This document shows, in pieces, positions 33,601-41,838 of a stretch of 64,000 bases of DNA. The stretch is taken from assembly GCA_017623675.1 (NCBI GenBank), contig JAGAOO010000022.1, forward strand, positions 40,336 to 104,335. Direction: 5' to 3'. Positions within the stretch are counted from its first letter, which is position 1; the number at the start of each line of letters is the position of its first letter. The notes beneath the pieces are model-generated. The model was not told the DNA's origin. It ran no database searches and was given only the letters and a program-made list of their open reading frames with translations. Source of the stretch: Lachnospiraceae bacterium. Its GTDB lineage: Bacteria > Bacillota > Clostridia > Lachnospirales > Lachnospiraceae. The position numbers and the translations under genes were made by a program.

Positions 33601-35091
33601 CTGCATCGTCTGAACATTTCTTTGACTACGTTCCTGTATCTGCTGATATTCATGTTCTGCAACAGCGAATGCAATTTGTGTTTCCCGTTCCAAGTGCTCT
33701 AAGGTTTCTGTTTTTTCTTTGGCTTCCTTTGCAGTTGCTTCTTCCTTTTCCAGTGCAGTCCGAATCTCTGCCAATGCCTGGTCGTCCCGTTGCTTTTTTA
33801 GCTTTGCCAGATTGCGAAGTTCACCCAATTGATCTTCATTTTGATGAAGAGATGCTTCAATAACTGCTTCATTTTCTTCTTTTACGCCCTTGTCCTTCCA
33901 GTAATCCAGATAATCATTCATACTCTCCTTGCGGTTTAATTCTTCCTGACAAGTGGCAATTGCCGTCTCTCCCCTTGTAATCTCAGCCTGTAAATCCCGA
34001 ATTTCTTCCATTAGGGCTTCCAATTTTAACTTATCTCTCTTAATCTTTAGGCTTTCCTGTGTTAGTCTCTGGCCATTCATCTGTGCCAATTGCTCTGCCT
34101 TCCGTTGCTCCAGCTCCTGCATTTTCTCTTCACTGTTCTTAGCAACTGTTGCACCTGTAACACATACATCTGCAATATTCGAACATTGCTTTGCCTGATT
34201 TTCATATAACTCCAAAAAGGCAGAAACCCTTGCTTCCAATACATGAAGCAATTCTGTCTGCCGGTCATAATCTGCAATTTCCCGCTTTTTTCGAGACAGT
34301 TCTACCAGCTTATCCTTAATTTCCAACAGAGTATGTGCCATATCATCTGAACTGTCATTCTTATCAATCTTTACCAGATATGCTTTTTCAATGATTTCTT
34401 CAATTAATAAATCCTCTACCACCTTGCGGGCAGTCTTATAATTTGTTTCAAAATACGTCCGGACATGACCTTCCGTCTTGTTGATACCACGAATAATTTC
34501 CCAGTGGCTTTCGTACAGGCCATAGCCACTGATAAAACGCTGGTATTCTCCTTTTCGCTCAAAGACATGAACCTCTAATTTCAAATCCCGTCTTCCCAGC
34601 TCCTTCAGATAATTCTTCCAGCCACTATAGCTGACACGTTCTCCATCCTTCACCAAAGGAAGATTTACGATATCATTATCATTATAATCCCGATAAAAGA
34701 TACAATAGTTAAAGTATTCTACCGCAGCAATTTCCCTGCCACCTTCTTCCTCATCCGGCGAATCCTTTGCTTTTCTGGCGCAGAAACCGGTAGTCATATA
34801 ACGATAGCCTTCATGGATATCCGGTTCATCTAATTTCCACTCAATCAGAGAATGTATGGTGGTGTTTCCACTGCCGGTACGAAACAGCTTTTCAATGGGT
34901 TGTTTCTCATCTAAGGTACAATTCGGAATCAGATTCTGCAGTAATAACAGCATCAAAATACTCTTACCACCGCCATTTGCCAAATCATATAAGGTGTTCT
35001 TTCCATACATGCGCATGGTAAAATCATCATACTGTTGTGTGCCAAAGTTGTATTTTACATTATTGACACGAATTCGATTAATACTCGGCAT
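30631..35091 (-). CDS. jetC: JetC-like SMC/ABC ATPase of a Wadjet/MksB-type complex
   Basis: A 1486-residue SMC-like motor. The N-terminal ATPase half has Walker A LANGGGKSIL at residues 38-47 after the INRIRVNNVKYNFG strand. The long middle (about 280-1280) is heptad-rich coiled coil interrupted by a short globular hinge-like region (about 590-700). The C-terminal half has GSTGQSQGIYIQFLISIIN as the ABC signature region and IFIDNPFGAAKD at about 1396-1407 as Walker B, with Asn where SMC proteins have the catalytic Glu. In this family the complex entraps and extrudes DNA. Start MPSINRI at 35091 follows AGAGGTGAAG; the gene overlaps jetB by 14 bp. The usual nuclease gene jetD is not adjacent. 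Confidence 0.85.
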   Translation of the reverse strand: MPSINRIRVNNVKYNFGTQQYDDFTMRMYGKNTLYDLANGGGKSILMLLLLQNLIPNCTLDEKQPIEKLFRTGSGNTTIHSLIEWKLDEPDIHEGYRYMTTGFCARKAKDSPDEEEGGREIAAVEYFNYCIFYRDYNDNDIVNLPLVKDGERVSYSGWKNYLKELGRRDLKLEVHVFERKGEYQRFISGYGLYESHWEIIRGINKTEGHVRTYFETNYKTARKVVEDLLIEEIIEKAYLVKIDKNDSSDDMAHTLLEIKDKLVELSRKKREIADYDRQTELLHVLEARVSAFLELYENQAKQCSNIADVCVTGATVAKNSEEKMQELEQRKAEQLAQMNGQRLTQESLKIKRDKLKLEALMEEIRDLQAEITRGETAIATCQEELNRKESMNDYLDYWKDKGVKEENEAVIEASLHQNEDQLGELRNLAKLKKQRDDQALAEIRTALEKEEATAKEAKEKTETLEHLERETQIAFAVAEHEYQQIQERSQRNVQTMQELRSRLATGSFLNAEELLQERGEQNSGLQEAIDELEQQLQQGRQTYYDLKQEVETVTEQLREKEAVLERLEAQDKEYQEQTGTLKRMLEIYTGNTGEKTTEWMTNQDITDLIQNINRRYLDNIAMISAKKELLTKAEKRLQQLEEGRLIAPTQAVEKAKYYIESRHGINAIFGMDYLAAQTEEVRTQMLFSHPLLPYGLIVENFLALENDGKLRELNLGDGFLPIYNLSMLDSLSTESENDCVMYLQRGREAFVSTDTLEQEKVRQIEELEELREEVARLEEMSATYQEDSAFAAGLQGIAIIDVEQEQLKARDTLRECKEQLERKKQELVQAQYEVETKEQEVKEKRQAQLDWLEERSTLESIASLSRQMAEEEEQQKTSKAEVVRLQKLQNQYQQELYRWRVTDAESSHRMQALQAQVDERLTDWEQCYKEYYLDESHTVKDIPADMEALEDSELDARFKAVKAVFEKSTIVLEDKKQLIATLQVSMDKALKSITKRNCSVEELEELRKNHQLYAVDEQELELLSTELSRLTLVVDTQKHHLTGRNQKANRLEGSIEQAVLTLEERFGPYEEVEVSKEEIDARITEGETLLSHLDQAYKESEKEYQQYSREYTAMLDLYKDVKRIVETNDISLQNAKVLMVGKEQLREVFEASLLAYDKSTKALERAKNELQRYKNQTAQALAEMQAFELSQTISNDVEIPCNFGEAKQLRDSLTSMIHVIALEKERVEQGIEDMQFIKSNFEKQCIQRCQDVKNELEKLPKLSRIMLEGEPIQMVGLNISYVKDEFIPQRMSDYIDDVVKGADRFQNQNERIKFIRSRLELKKLFSVIVTDMNNIKLTLYKRERMKEQSRYLRYEEAVGSTGQSQGIYIQFLISIINYISGLHSPNGENDKLMKTIFIDNPFGAAKDVYIWEPIFALLKTNNVQLIVPARGATPAITARFDVNYILGQQMVGKRQQTVVIDYRSQVEQEEVEYRNLEYEQVSFDFI

Positions 35092-35800
35092 GCTCTTCAC
35101 CTCTTTCTAACAATTCATAAATCCGTCCCCGATATTCTTCAAAATACTGCTCTGCCAATGCCTTCAACCGGTCTGTAGGGTAATACCGTTCATTCACATC
35201 CACAAACAAATTCTGACTTAATAAAAAATTGCAGACCAGCTTGGCCAATCCCATCCGGGAAGCTCTGGAAGCACGAAGCTGTTCCCTGTCTTCCCCGGTA
35301 ACCATCGGTAATTCCTCCCACAGCAGGGCGATGCTCTTAAAGCTGTTTTCCTCTATTTCCTCCATGCTGTATATGCTCAAATCTCTGGTAATCGTTGAGA
35401 GAGAAGCAGAAACCTCTTTCACGATTTCTTCCAATCGTATGTACTCCCGATACTGGTAAGAAGCAGAATCCTGATAAAAGCATAGTAAAATCCGGTACAT
35501 GATATAGTACGCCATATACAACTCCCGATTATAGCGAAGTCCCATAAGTCGCTTCAATTCCTCATTGGTATAACCAAATACCCGGTTCCCTTCTCCGGCA
35601 CTTAAATATAAAGCTTCCTTGTATTCATACAGATTCAAATTCAGCTTCTTCAATATCTGATTCAAAATCTCATAGACTTCTGCATTCTGGTAATACTCCT
35701 CGTACAAGCTTCCATTTTCCGGATGAGAACGCCTGATTTCCTCACCCATGGTAAGCTTTGCGTACAGTTCCAGTGCTTTATCCATATTGCGACTATCCAT
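35078..35800 (-). CDS. jetB: JetB-like KITE subunit (DUF6063-type)
   Basis: A 240-residue soluble, mostly helical protein with a winged-helix feel at the C-terminus (LGLAKLVCNFL-like region MGLAKLVCNFLLSQNLFVDV, followed by RYYPTDRLKALAEQYFEE). It sits exactly between the kleisin-like and SMC-like genes, where MksE/JetB subunits occur, and overlaps jetC. From memory I match it to the DUF6063 family found in such Firmicutes operons. Its predicted job is to bind the kleisin and regulate the ATPase. The assignment rests on position and general appearance more than on motifs. Confidence 0.7.
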   Translation of the reverse strand: MDSRNMDKALELYAKLTMGEEIRRSHPENGSLYEEYYQNAEVYEILNQILKKLNLNLYEYKEALYLSAGEGNRVFGYTNEELKRLMGLRYNRELYMAYYIMYRILLCFYQDSASYQYREYIRLEEIVKEVSASLSTITRDLSIYSMEEIEENSFKSIALLWEELPMVTGEDREQLRASRASRMGLAKLVCNFLLSQNLFVDVNERYYPTDRLKALAEQYFEEYRGRIYELLERGEEHAEY

Positions 35801-35819
35801 ATTTCCTGTTCCTTTCCTT

Positions 35820-37367
35820 TTATCTTCTAACGAATAACAGATTGGTAATGGTGAATTCCCTTTCTCCTCTTGTAATTGGAATTTCTTCCTGTACCAGAAA
35901 TTCCAACATAAATTTCATATCCCAGAACCGTTCCTTTTCTTCTTCCGTAAATGCTTCAATTACCAGATTTTCCAAAAAGGTTTCCGGCTTTTCATATAAT
36001 TGCTGCAAGGAATACTCTGTTTTCTGGGCAATGTGTACCAGAAAAGAATAATAATCACCGTTGCTTAAAAAGTCTTCTCCGTACTTAATTTCCAAAATGG
36101 CATTGAATTCTTTTAATTCAATCCTATCCTTTTTCGTCAATTGATCTAACAACTCATAGAATATTCTCCCAAAGTTATGGGCAATTCGTATATCTTCTTT
36201 TTCATCTTCATATCGGAACTCCCGGTTGGTGTCCTCTTTTACTACCTTTTCACCCTTATCCACGTTATCCGTCTTATAGGTAAGCATATTATCAATGGAC
36301 TTGATGGAAAATGATTTTTCCAGTTTCGGTGTAAAGAGTGGTGCCAAGATATAAATCATGTCTTCCGGTGAATCTTTTTGCTCCAGTTTTTGCAGACTAC
36401 CCTGAAAATCAAATACATTCCGCAGTTTTCGAAGCTTTGCCTGATGAATCATTTTATCTGTAATATCCTGCAATTGCGTAGTTTCACGAATTAATTCTCC
36501 ATGGCGGTGAATGGTCTTTTTCAATTCCGTTTCCAGCTTGTTGATTTCTTCCAGAGACTTATAAAATGCAGTTGTCTCCTGTTTTCCGGCACCTTCCAAC
36601 GTTGCTTTACTTAATGTCTGCTCTATTAATGCCTTATTCTTGGCAAATAATTTCTGTTCCTCATCGAACCAGCGTGCCACTGTCGCCATGTATTCTTCGC
36701 AAGCCTTTGCCCCTTGGAACACATCATGTCCCAATAGTTCAATTACTTCCTCTTTCTGTGCCACCAATCGTTTCACTTCGCTGTTAATCCGGCGTACCAC
36801 ATCAATACCACCTTTGAAATTCTTGGCATTAATCATTTTTTCCAGTAGCACCTGTTGGATACTGATTTTACTTTCATCCTTAATTTCCTTGGTATCTAAA
36901 TAGAATTCTATTCCCTCCGAGGTAATTCGGTATTCCACCACACCTTCCCGAATATCACTTTCAATCAAACGAACCCTTGCTGTCTTCCGCTTTTTATCCT
37001 CCGGATCAAAAAAATGAAATTCGAAGGGTTTCCCCTCATTTTTTATCTTATCAAAAATATAAGCAACTAATTCCTGCTCTTCCTCCGGCTCCACCTGCAA
37101 TTCAAAATCCCGCCGCAGCAATTCTGTTAAAAAACGCTCATACTGTTCATAGGTAATCGCCTGCTCGTTAAATTGGTTTTCATTAATAAAAAACCGCAGA
37201 CTTGCCATGGTAATATAACCCATATCCAGTTCCGCAAACCGCCCCTCCTTGTACTGGGTAAAGGTGGTTTCATTTAAAACAAAAAAGGGATAATATTTCC
37301 GCAGATTTTGCATACGTGCATGATGTTCTTCCATGATATCATTTATCATAATATAGGTTTCCGCCAC
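35820..37367 (-). CDS. jetA: JetA-like kleisin subunit (Wadjet / MksF type)
   Basis: A 515-residue soluble protein. The N-terminal part (residues 1-130, NLRKYYPFFVLNETTFTQYK then TYEQYERFLTELLRRDFELQ) is helical winged-helix-like. Residues 165-300 are long helices (KMINAKNFKGGIDVVRRINS) and a C-terminal winged helix precedes the end (VQEEIPITRGEREFTITNLL). This fits the kleisin/MksF-type JetA of Wadjet systems, which bridges the SMC head and neck. The start is GTG 37367, eight bases after AAGGAG. It lies only 33 bp after the fba terminator hairpin, so its promoter must overlap that hairpin, or expression comes by read-through. Confidence 0.75.
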   Translation of the reverse strand: MAETYIMINDIMEEHHARMQNLRKYYPFFVLNETTFTQYKEGRFAELDMGYITMASLRFFINENQFNEQAITYEQYERFLTELLRRDFELQVEPEEEQELVAYIFDKIKNEGKPFEFHFFDPEDKKRKTARVRLIESDIREGVVEYRITSEGIEFYLDTKEIKDESKISIQQVLLEKMINAKNFKGGIDVVRRINSEVKRLVAQKEEVIELLGHDVFQGAKACEEYMATVARWFDEEQKLFAKNKALIEQTLSKATLEGAGKQETTAFYKSLEEINKLETELKKTIHRHGELIRETTQLQDITDKMIHQAKLRKLRNVFDFQGSLQKLEQKDSPEDMIYILAPLFTPKLEKSFSIKSIDNMLTYKTDNVDKGEKVVKEDTNREFRYEDEKEDIRIAHNFGRIFYELLDQLTKKDRIELKEFNAILEIKYGEDFLSNGDYYSFLVHIAQKTEYSLQQLYEKPETFLENLVIEAFTEEEKERFWDMKFMLEFLVQEEIPITRGEREFTITNLLFVRR

Positions 37368-37390
37368 GAGAAATTCTCCTTTGTATCACA

Positions 37391-37441
37391 AGCTAAAATA
37401 GGGTGTATGATTGTCAGAATTCTAACAATTCATACACCCTA
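37391..37441 (-). terminator. Terminator of fba in front of jetA
   Basis: On the minus strand AGGGTGTATGAATTGTTAG pairs with CTGACAATCATACACCCT (37400-37441) around the central GAATTC, followed by ATTTTAG. The long stem and position right after fba support termination. It leaves almost no room for a separate jetA promoter. Confidence 0.82.
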
Positions 37442-37479
37442 TATAATACCATATGAAAGGAAAAGTAACAACCTAAGGA

Positions 37480-38343
37480 TTAAGCCTTACCTACAGAACC
37501 GAATAATTCCATCTTTTCCTTAACAGTTGCCTTAATTGCCTCTGCACCGGGAGCTAATAACTTACGTGGGTCAAAGCCCTTACCTTCTAAGTCCTTACCA
37601 GCTTCGATGTACTTACGTGTAGCATCTGCAAATGCTAACTGGCACTCGGTATTTACATTAATCTTAGCAACACCAAGAGAGATTGCCTTCTTAATCATAT
37701 CTTCCGGAATACCTGTACCACCATGTAATACTAATGGCATATCTCCTGTTAACTGTTGGATTGCATCCAAAGTCTCGAAGCTTAAGCCTTCCCAATTAGC
37801 CGGATACTTACCATGAATGTTACCGATACCTGCTGCCAACATGGTAACACCTAAGTCAGCAATTGCCTTACATTCCTGTGGGTCTGCACATTCGCCCTTA
37901 CCGATAACGCCATCTTCTTCACCACCAATAGAACCAACTTCTGCTTCTAAGGATAAACCTAACTTGTTACAGGTTTCCACCAATTCCTTTGTCTTAGCAA
38001 TGTTCTCTTCGATTGGATAATGAGAACCATCGAACATGATAGAAGAGAAACCAGCTTCGATACACTTCTTAGCTCCTTCGTATGAGCCATGATCTAAGTG
38101 AAGTGCTACAGGAACGGTAATGTTTAACTCTTCAATCATTGCCTTAACCATAGCAGCAACAGTCTTATATCCTGTCATGTACTTACCAGCACCCTCAGAT
38201 ACACCTAAGATAACCGGAGACTGTAACTCCTGTGCGGTTAATAAAATTGACTTTGTCCATTCCAGATTGTTGATGTTGAACTGACCAACTGCATAATGTC
38301 CAGCCTTAGCCTTTGTTAACATCTCTTTTGCTGATACTAACAT
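37480..38343 (-). CDS. fba: Class II fructose-1,6-bisphosphate aldolase
   Basis: A zinc-dependent glycolytic/gluconeogenic aldolase of 287 residues. Motifs are YAVGQFNINNLEWTKSIL, VPVALHLDHGSYE (zinc His and catalytic Asp), LEAEVGSIGGEEDGVIG, and MPLVLHGGTGIPEDMIKKAI followed by ISLGVAKINVNTE. ATG 38343 follows GGAGGA; an in-frame extension to 38388 lacks support. It ends at a strong terminator. Confidence 0.96.
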   Translation of the reverse strand: MLVSAKEMLTKAKAGHYAVGQFNINNLEWTKSILLTAQELQSPVILGVSEGAGKYMTGYKTVAAMVKAMIEELNITVPVALHLDHGSYEGAKKCIEAGFSSIMFDGSHYPIEENIAKTKELVETCNKLGLSLEAEVGSIGGEEDGVIGKGECADPQECKAIADLGVTMLAAGIGNIHGKYPANWEGLSFETLDAIQQLTGDMPLVLHGGTGIPEDMIKKAISLGVAKINVNTECQLAFADATRKYIEAGKDLEGKGFDPRKLLAPGAEAIKATVKEKMELFGSVGKA

Positions 38344-38486
38344 AATAAATCCTCCATTTGTTATAGTGTCGCACTTGTCCATGCGCATTCATACCGTAAG
38401 TATACCCCATTTTCATGCGGAAATAAAGCAAAAAATATTATTCTTATTAATTTCCATCCACTCAGATACCCTCAAGTCATTCAGCT

Positions 38487-38936
38487 TCATATCCAGTAAG
38501 GTAGCAAATCACCGATTGGATCAATATGAAATGCTACCAGTAGAACATTTTTTAAAACAAAATTTAAAATAACAATTCCCAGTGCCACATAACAAAACCA
38601 TGTCCTCAAATAATAATACCGTTTCCCATTATGACGTATCAAGGTAATAATCGCACCAACATAATAGTCTATAAAAATCAAAGCACAATAGAGCACAATC
38701 GGGTGGCAAATAAAAGACTCCGAAATATCCAATCTCAGCAAAGCATAAACAGCTCTGGTACCTCCACAGCCGGGACAATACAGATGTAAGTACTCATGAA
38801 AGACACACTGGGTATTTAACAATTGAACCCACGGACAATATTTCCAAATCATCAAACCGGCAAACAGCAGGATGCATCCCACATTTACCCATATAAATGC
38901 TTTTCTTTCCTGTTTCATAAATGTATTTTGATCCAC
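38487..38936 (-). CDS. DUF2752-family membrane protein
   Basis: A protein of about 149 residues with four membrane helices and the family hallmark YCPGCGGTRAVYALL in a loop near the middle. Function unknown. I prefer GTG 38936 (DQNTFMKQERK), seven bases after AGAGGA. However, the frame is open upstream to an ATG at 39047 that would prepend 37 residues encoded by a copy of the interspersed repeat (MNARSKDKPWLLAGKGLSES and onward). The promoter at 39060 is only about 6 bp from 39047, so the long form would be nearly leaderless. Confidence 0.82.
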   Translation of the reverse strand: MDQNTFMKQERKAFIWVNVGCILLFAGLMIWKYCPWVQLLNTQCVFHEYLHLYCPGCGGTRAVYALLRLDISESFICHPIVLYCALIFIDYYVGAIITLIRHNGKRYYYLRTWFCYVALGIVILNFVLKNVLLVAFHIDPIGDLLPYWI

Positions 38937-38963
38937 TGAATAATCCTCTTTTCCTTCGGTTTT

Positions 38964-39062
38964 TCGGTGTTCGTTGCACTCACCCAAGCTCTCAGACAAC
39001 CCCTTGCCTGCAAGCAGCCAGGGCTTGTCTTTCGACCTTGCGTTCATGCTTATGCGTTCATT
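38964..39062. repeat. Third, diverged copy of the 3.6-kb repeat family
   Basis: From TCGGTGTTCGTTGCACTCAC at 38964 to GCGTTCATTATATCA the sequence aligns throughout with the second unit at 3733-3834, with scattered substitutions, including CTTGCCTGCAAGCAG and GACCTTGCGTTCATGCTTAT. Here too it lies between a minus-strand promoter and the next minus-strand gene. Confidence 0.85.
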
Positions 39063-39087
39063 ATATCATTTTTTGTTGAAGATGCAA
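39060..39087 (-). promoter_or_regulatory. Promoter of the DUF2752 gene
   Basis: TTGCAT (39082-39087) and TATAAT preceded by TGA (39060-39065) are 16 bp apart on the minus strand. The transcript would begin inside the repeat element. Confidence 0.7.
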
Positions 39088-39204
39088 TAAAAGTCCAAAT
39101 TGGCGACTTGTCATTTCTTTCTTAATGTGATACTGTCGAATGGGATATTTGTATGGTTTTATGACCCATGACGCTTTTATCATCATTTGAGAAAGGAGTT
39201 CCAT

Positions 39205-40422
39205 ATGCAGATAGATGACTATATATTATTTCTAAATAACTTGTATGACGTAAATAATATACCTCTTTGTCTATTTCAGGAGGATGAGCTAATATCGCAA
39301 ATCCCTGCAACCTTTGTATTAAAAGAACGGGTCAAATCTTCGTTTGAACACATGAAAAGTCTTAACAAAGATGTCAGTTATCTGTCCACGCCTTATGAAG
39401 CTTTTTGCGGATTAGTCCGCCTTCCTGAACACAACTTATGGGTATTTGTAGGACCGTACTTTTTGACACCAATTACAAAAGACCTTCTGCCTACAATTAT
39501 TAATCAAATGCATGTTCCACCCGAAGAAGAAGACCGTACCAAAATCTTTTTAACCGGTTTACCCTATGGCCCTTTGCATCGTTTTCTTTCTTACTTGTCC
39601 TGCATGAACTTTGCACTAAACCATAAGGTAATGACAATTGACGAAATCGATTATAATTCTGCATACTATAAGCCTCCGGATATTGACCGTCAGTACACCA
39701 ATGCCTCCTATGAATCGCGGGAAAATGAGGTCATGCACAATACATATTTATTTGAGATGCACCGTATGGATTTGATTGCCAGTGGAAATACAGAGGCAAT
39801 GAAACGAAATCTTGTCACGCCTGTGCCGGGAAGGCAGGGAACCATCGCTGATAATGGTCTGCGTCAGGCAAAAAATATATTCATTTCTGCTTGTGCCATG
39901 TATACCAGAGCTGCTATTGCAGGTGGTATGGACATTGAAGAAGCATACAACTTAAGTGATGTATATATTCGTACCGTGGAAGGATATAAGAATGTAGTAG
40001 ATGTAGAGCGCTTATTAAAGAAAATGCCCATGGATTTTACAGAACGTGTGGAACGGGAAGTGAAGTTCAAAAATGTTTCACAGCCGATTATGGCAGCGAT
40101 TCATTATATTAAAGAGCATGTAAACCAGCCTTTGCAGGCAGAAACCATTGCCTCTCATGTAAATTTGAGTACCTCTTATTTTTTAAAGCGCTTCAAAACC
40201 GAAACAGGTTCCGGTTTATCAGAATTCATAACAAACACCAAGATTGAAGAAGCCTGTATCCTTTTATCTTATACAGACAAGTCACTGACGGAAATCAGTA
40301 ATTATTTATATTTTTCCAGTCAGAGTTATTTTCAAAATGTATTCAAGAAAGTGGTTGGTGTTACTCCGGGACAATATCGCAATACAAAACGAAAACCTGT
40401 ATTTATGCAGTATCCCAAATAG
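39205..40422 (+). CDS. AraC-family transcriptional regulator
   Basis: A 405-residue regulator. The N-terminal 290 residues form a large sensor region of unknown fold with RLPEHNLWVFVGPYFLTPIT, found in AraC proteins of Lachnospiraceae. The last 100 residues carry two HTH motifs: AETIASHVNLSTSYFLKRFK and EISNYLYFSSQSYFQNVFKK with VVGVTPGQYR. ATG 39205 has AAGGAG six bases upstream; the longer in-frame version from 39187 does not. It is monocistronic and ends at a terminator. Confidence 0.9.
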   Translation: MQIDDYILFLNNLYDVNNIPLCLFQEDELISQIPATFVLKERVKSSFEHMKSLNKDVSYLSTPYEAFCGLVRLPEHNLWVFVGPYFLTPITKDLLPTIINQMHVPPEEEDRTKIFLTGLPYGPLHRFLSYLSCMNFALNHKVMTIDEIDYNSAYYKPPDIDRQYTNASYESRENEVMHNTYLFEMHRMDLIASGNTEAMKRNLVTPVPGRQGTIADNGLRQAKNIFISACAMYTRAAIAGGMDIEEAYNLSDVYIRTVEGYKNVVDVERLLKKMPMDFTERVEREVKFKNVSQPIMAAIHYIKEHVNQPLQAETIASHVNLSTSYFLKRFKTETGSGLSEFITNTKIEEACILLSYTDKSLTEISNYLYFSSQSYFQNVFKKVVGVTPGQYRNTKRKPVFMQYPK

Positions 40423-40433
40423 TACACGATGTA

Positions 40434-40472
40434 AAAGGTGAATCCATCCTAATGGTTTTCACCTTTTTTCTT
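40434..40472 (+). terminator. Terminator of the AraC gene
   Basis: AAAGGTGAATCCAT pairs with ATGGTTTTCACCTTT around a short loop and is followed by TTTTCTTTC. It extends into the 3' end of the convergent gene at 40449. Confidence 0.85.
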
Positions 40473-41582
40473 TCTCTGAGAGAACTTCTTAACCGGAAAA
40501 AGGGATGTCCCAAATTCCTCTCTCATCTGACGGCCTGCATTTTTTAATAACTGATAGCATTCCGGATTATTTCGAATCCGCTTTTGAATCTGCCATAATT
40601 TCGCCCGCCATTTGTTATCTCCAAAATCATTTAGTGTTTGAACATCCGAATCTTCCATTGCCTGAAATACATCCGTCACAAGTTTTTTCCGTTCCTCAAG
40701 AGAAAGAGAATACACCCAGTCATGTATCTTTCTGTCCATTCTCCGGCTTTCTTCTCCCCGTTCCGGAATCGTTACAAAATGTTTCCCCAACACTCTCCAT
40801 GAAATTGGGTCATGCTGCATAAACCCTCGCTCAGTACTACTGACAATCGTATAATTTTCATCATGCTCTAATAACATTCCTATAATCGAGGAGTCCGGAA
40901 CAAATTTCCGAATACGATGTGCAATTCTTTGGTATCCATTGCTATTTATCATTGTTTTAGAAAAACCGGGACCATCATAGTTATATATCCCCTGAATTCG
41001 ATTCTGTATATCCGGCTTGACACTTGTTGCTGCATATACTGCCAGATTTCCACCCTTCGAATGTCCTCCCAACCACAGTTTTCCCGGACATCTTTGACTG
41101 ATATAATTCAAATAATCCATTGCCTTCTTCTGTGCCGGGACCGTTTCAAAGCACATGCGAAAATTCTCCTTCCAGCCAATTATAGTATCATCCGTTCCCC
41201 GAAATGCCACAAAGGTCTTTCCCTCTTCCATCTGTATACATAAGGCACTGAACTGACTCTCTTCCTCTTGATTGATAGAATTCTGATAGCACATTAGATG
41301 TAAACTCCCAAACCTCCTGCTGGCTGCCATCCTTCTCATGACAAAAGGTGCCATTTTTATTAATGAGAATTCCTGCAATATCTTCTTTTCTTCCTGCTCT
41401 CCCCAAAATAATTTTGACGCATTCTGTAAGGTAATTCCTTCCTGTTCCCAAGGCGAAGGCAGAATGTTATCAAATGCTACATAAGCCAGATTTGACAATA
41501 TCAACCCATCTATTTCATTAAAACGACATTGTGAAAATGTCAAATCTCCCCTCCAGTTCAGATAATCTACTAAATTCGCCAT
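40449..41582 (-). CDS. DUF2974 (Mbeg1-like) alpha/beta-hydrolase
   Basis: A 377-residue predicted lipase or esterase without signal peptide. The nucleophile elbow LWLGGHSKGGNLAVYAA is GHSKG. FVAFRGTDDTIIGWKENF precedes it as an oxyanion-side motif, and a downstream Asp/His pair is possible (FVPDSSIIG, KHFVTIPE). DUF2974 proteins occur widely in Firmicutes, with no settled substrate. ATG 41582 follows GAGGTGA. It is transcribed alone, facing the AraC gene. Confidence 0.88.
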   Translation of the reverse strand: MANLVDYLNWRGDLTFSQCRFNEIDGLILSNLAYVAFDNILPSPWEQEGITLQNASKLFWGEQEEKKILQEFSLIKMAPFVMRRMAASRRFGSLHLMCYQNSINQEEESQFSALCIQMEEGKTFVAFRGTDDTIIGWKENFRMCFETVPAQKKAMDYLNYISQRCPGKLWLGGHSKGGNLAVYAATSVKPDIQNRIQGIYNYDGPGFSKTMINSNGYQRIAHRIRKFVPDSSIIGMLLEHDENYTIVSSTERGFMQHDPISWRVLGKHFVTIPERGEESRRMDRKIHDWVYSLSLEERKKLVTDVFQAMEDSDVQTLNDFGDNKWRAKLWQIQKRIRNNPECYQLLKNAGRQMREEFGTSLFPVKKFSQRKKKGENH

Positions 41583-41787
41583 ATTTTCACCTCATACTAC
41601 AATTCTATATTCCTTCTGTTGTAGTATAAGCAGTTTTATATTATTTTAGCCAAACCATAAATTCATCTTTCTATTATTATTTCTTTAGAAATTTCTCATT
41701 TTTTGAACACAAAATAAACACACTTTCCCCTTATATTAAATCTTGTAAGAGCTTTTCATATATTTGAATCCTCTCTCCCCTCATTTG

Positions 41788-41826
41788 AAATGGCTGGATG
41801 CTTCGCAAGAAGTCACCCAGCCATTT
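41788..41826 (-). terminator. Hairpin downstream of the acyl-CoA synthetase
   Basis: AAATGGCTGG (41788-41797) pairs with CCAGCCATTT (41817-41826). The T tract is better on the plus side (CCCTTTTAT), but the hairpin sits 13 bp after the minus-strand gene stop and probably ends that transcript. Confidence 0.6.
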
Positions 41827-41838
41827 CCCTTTTATCTC

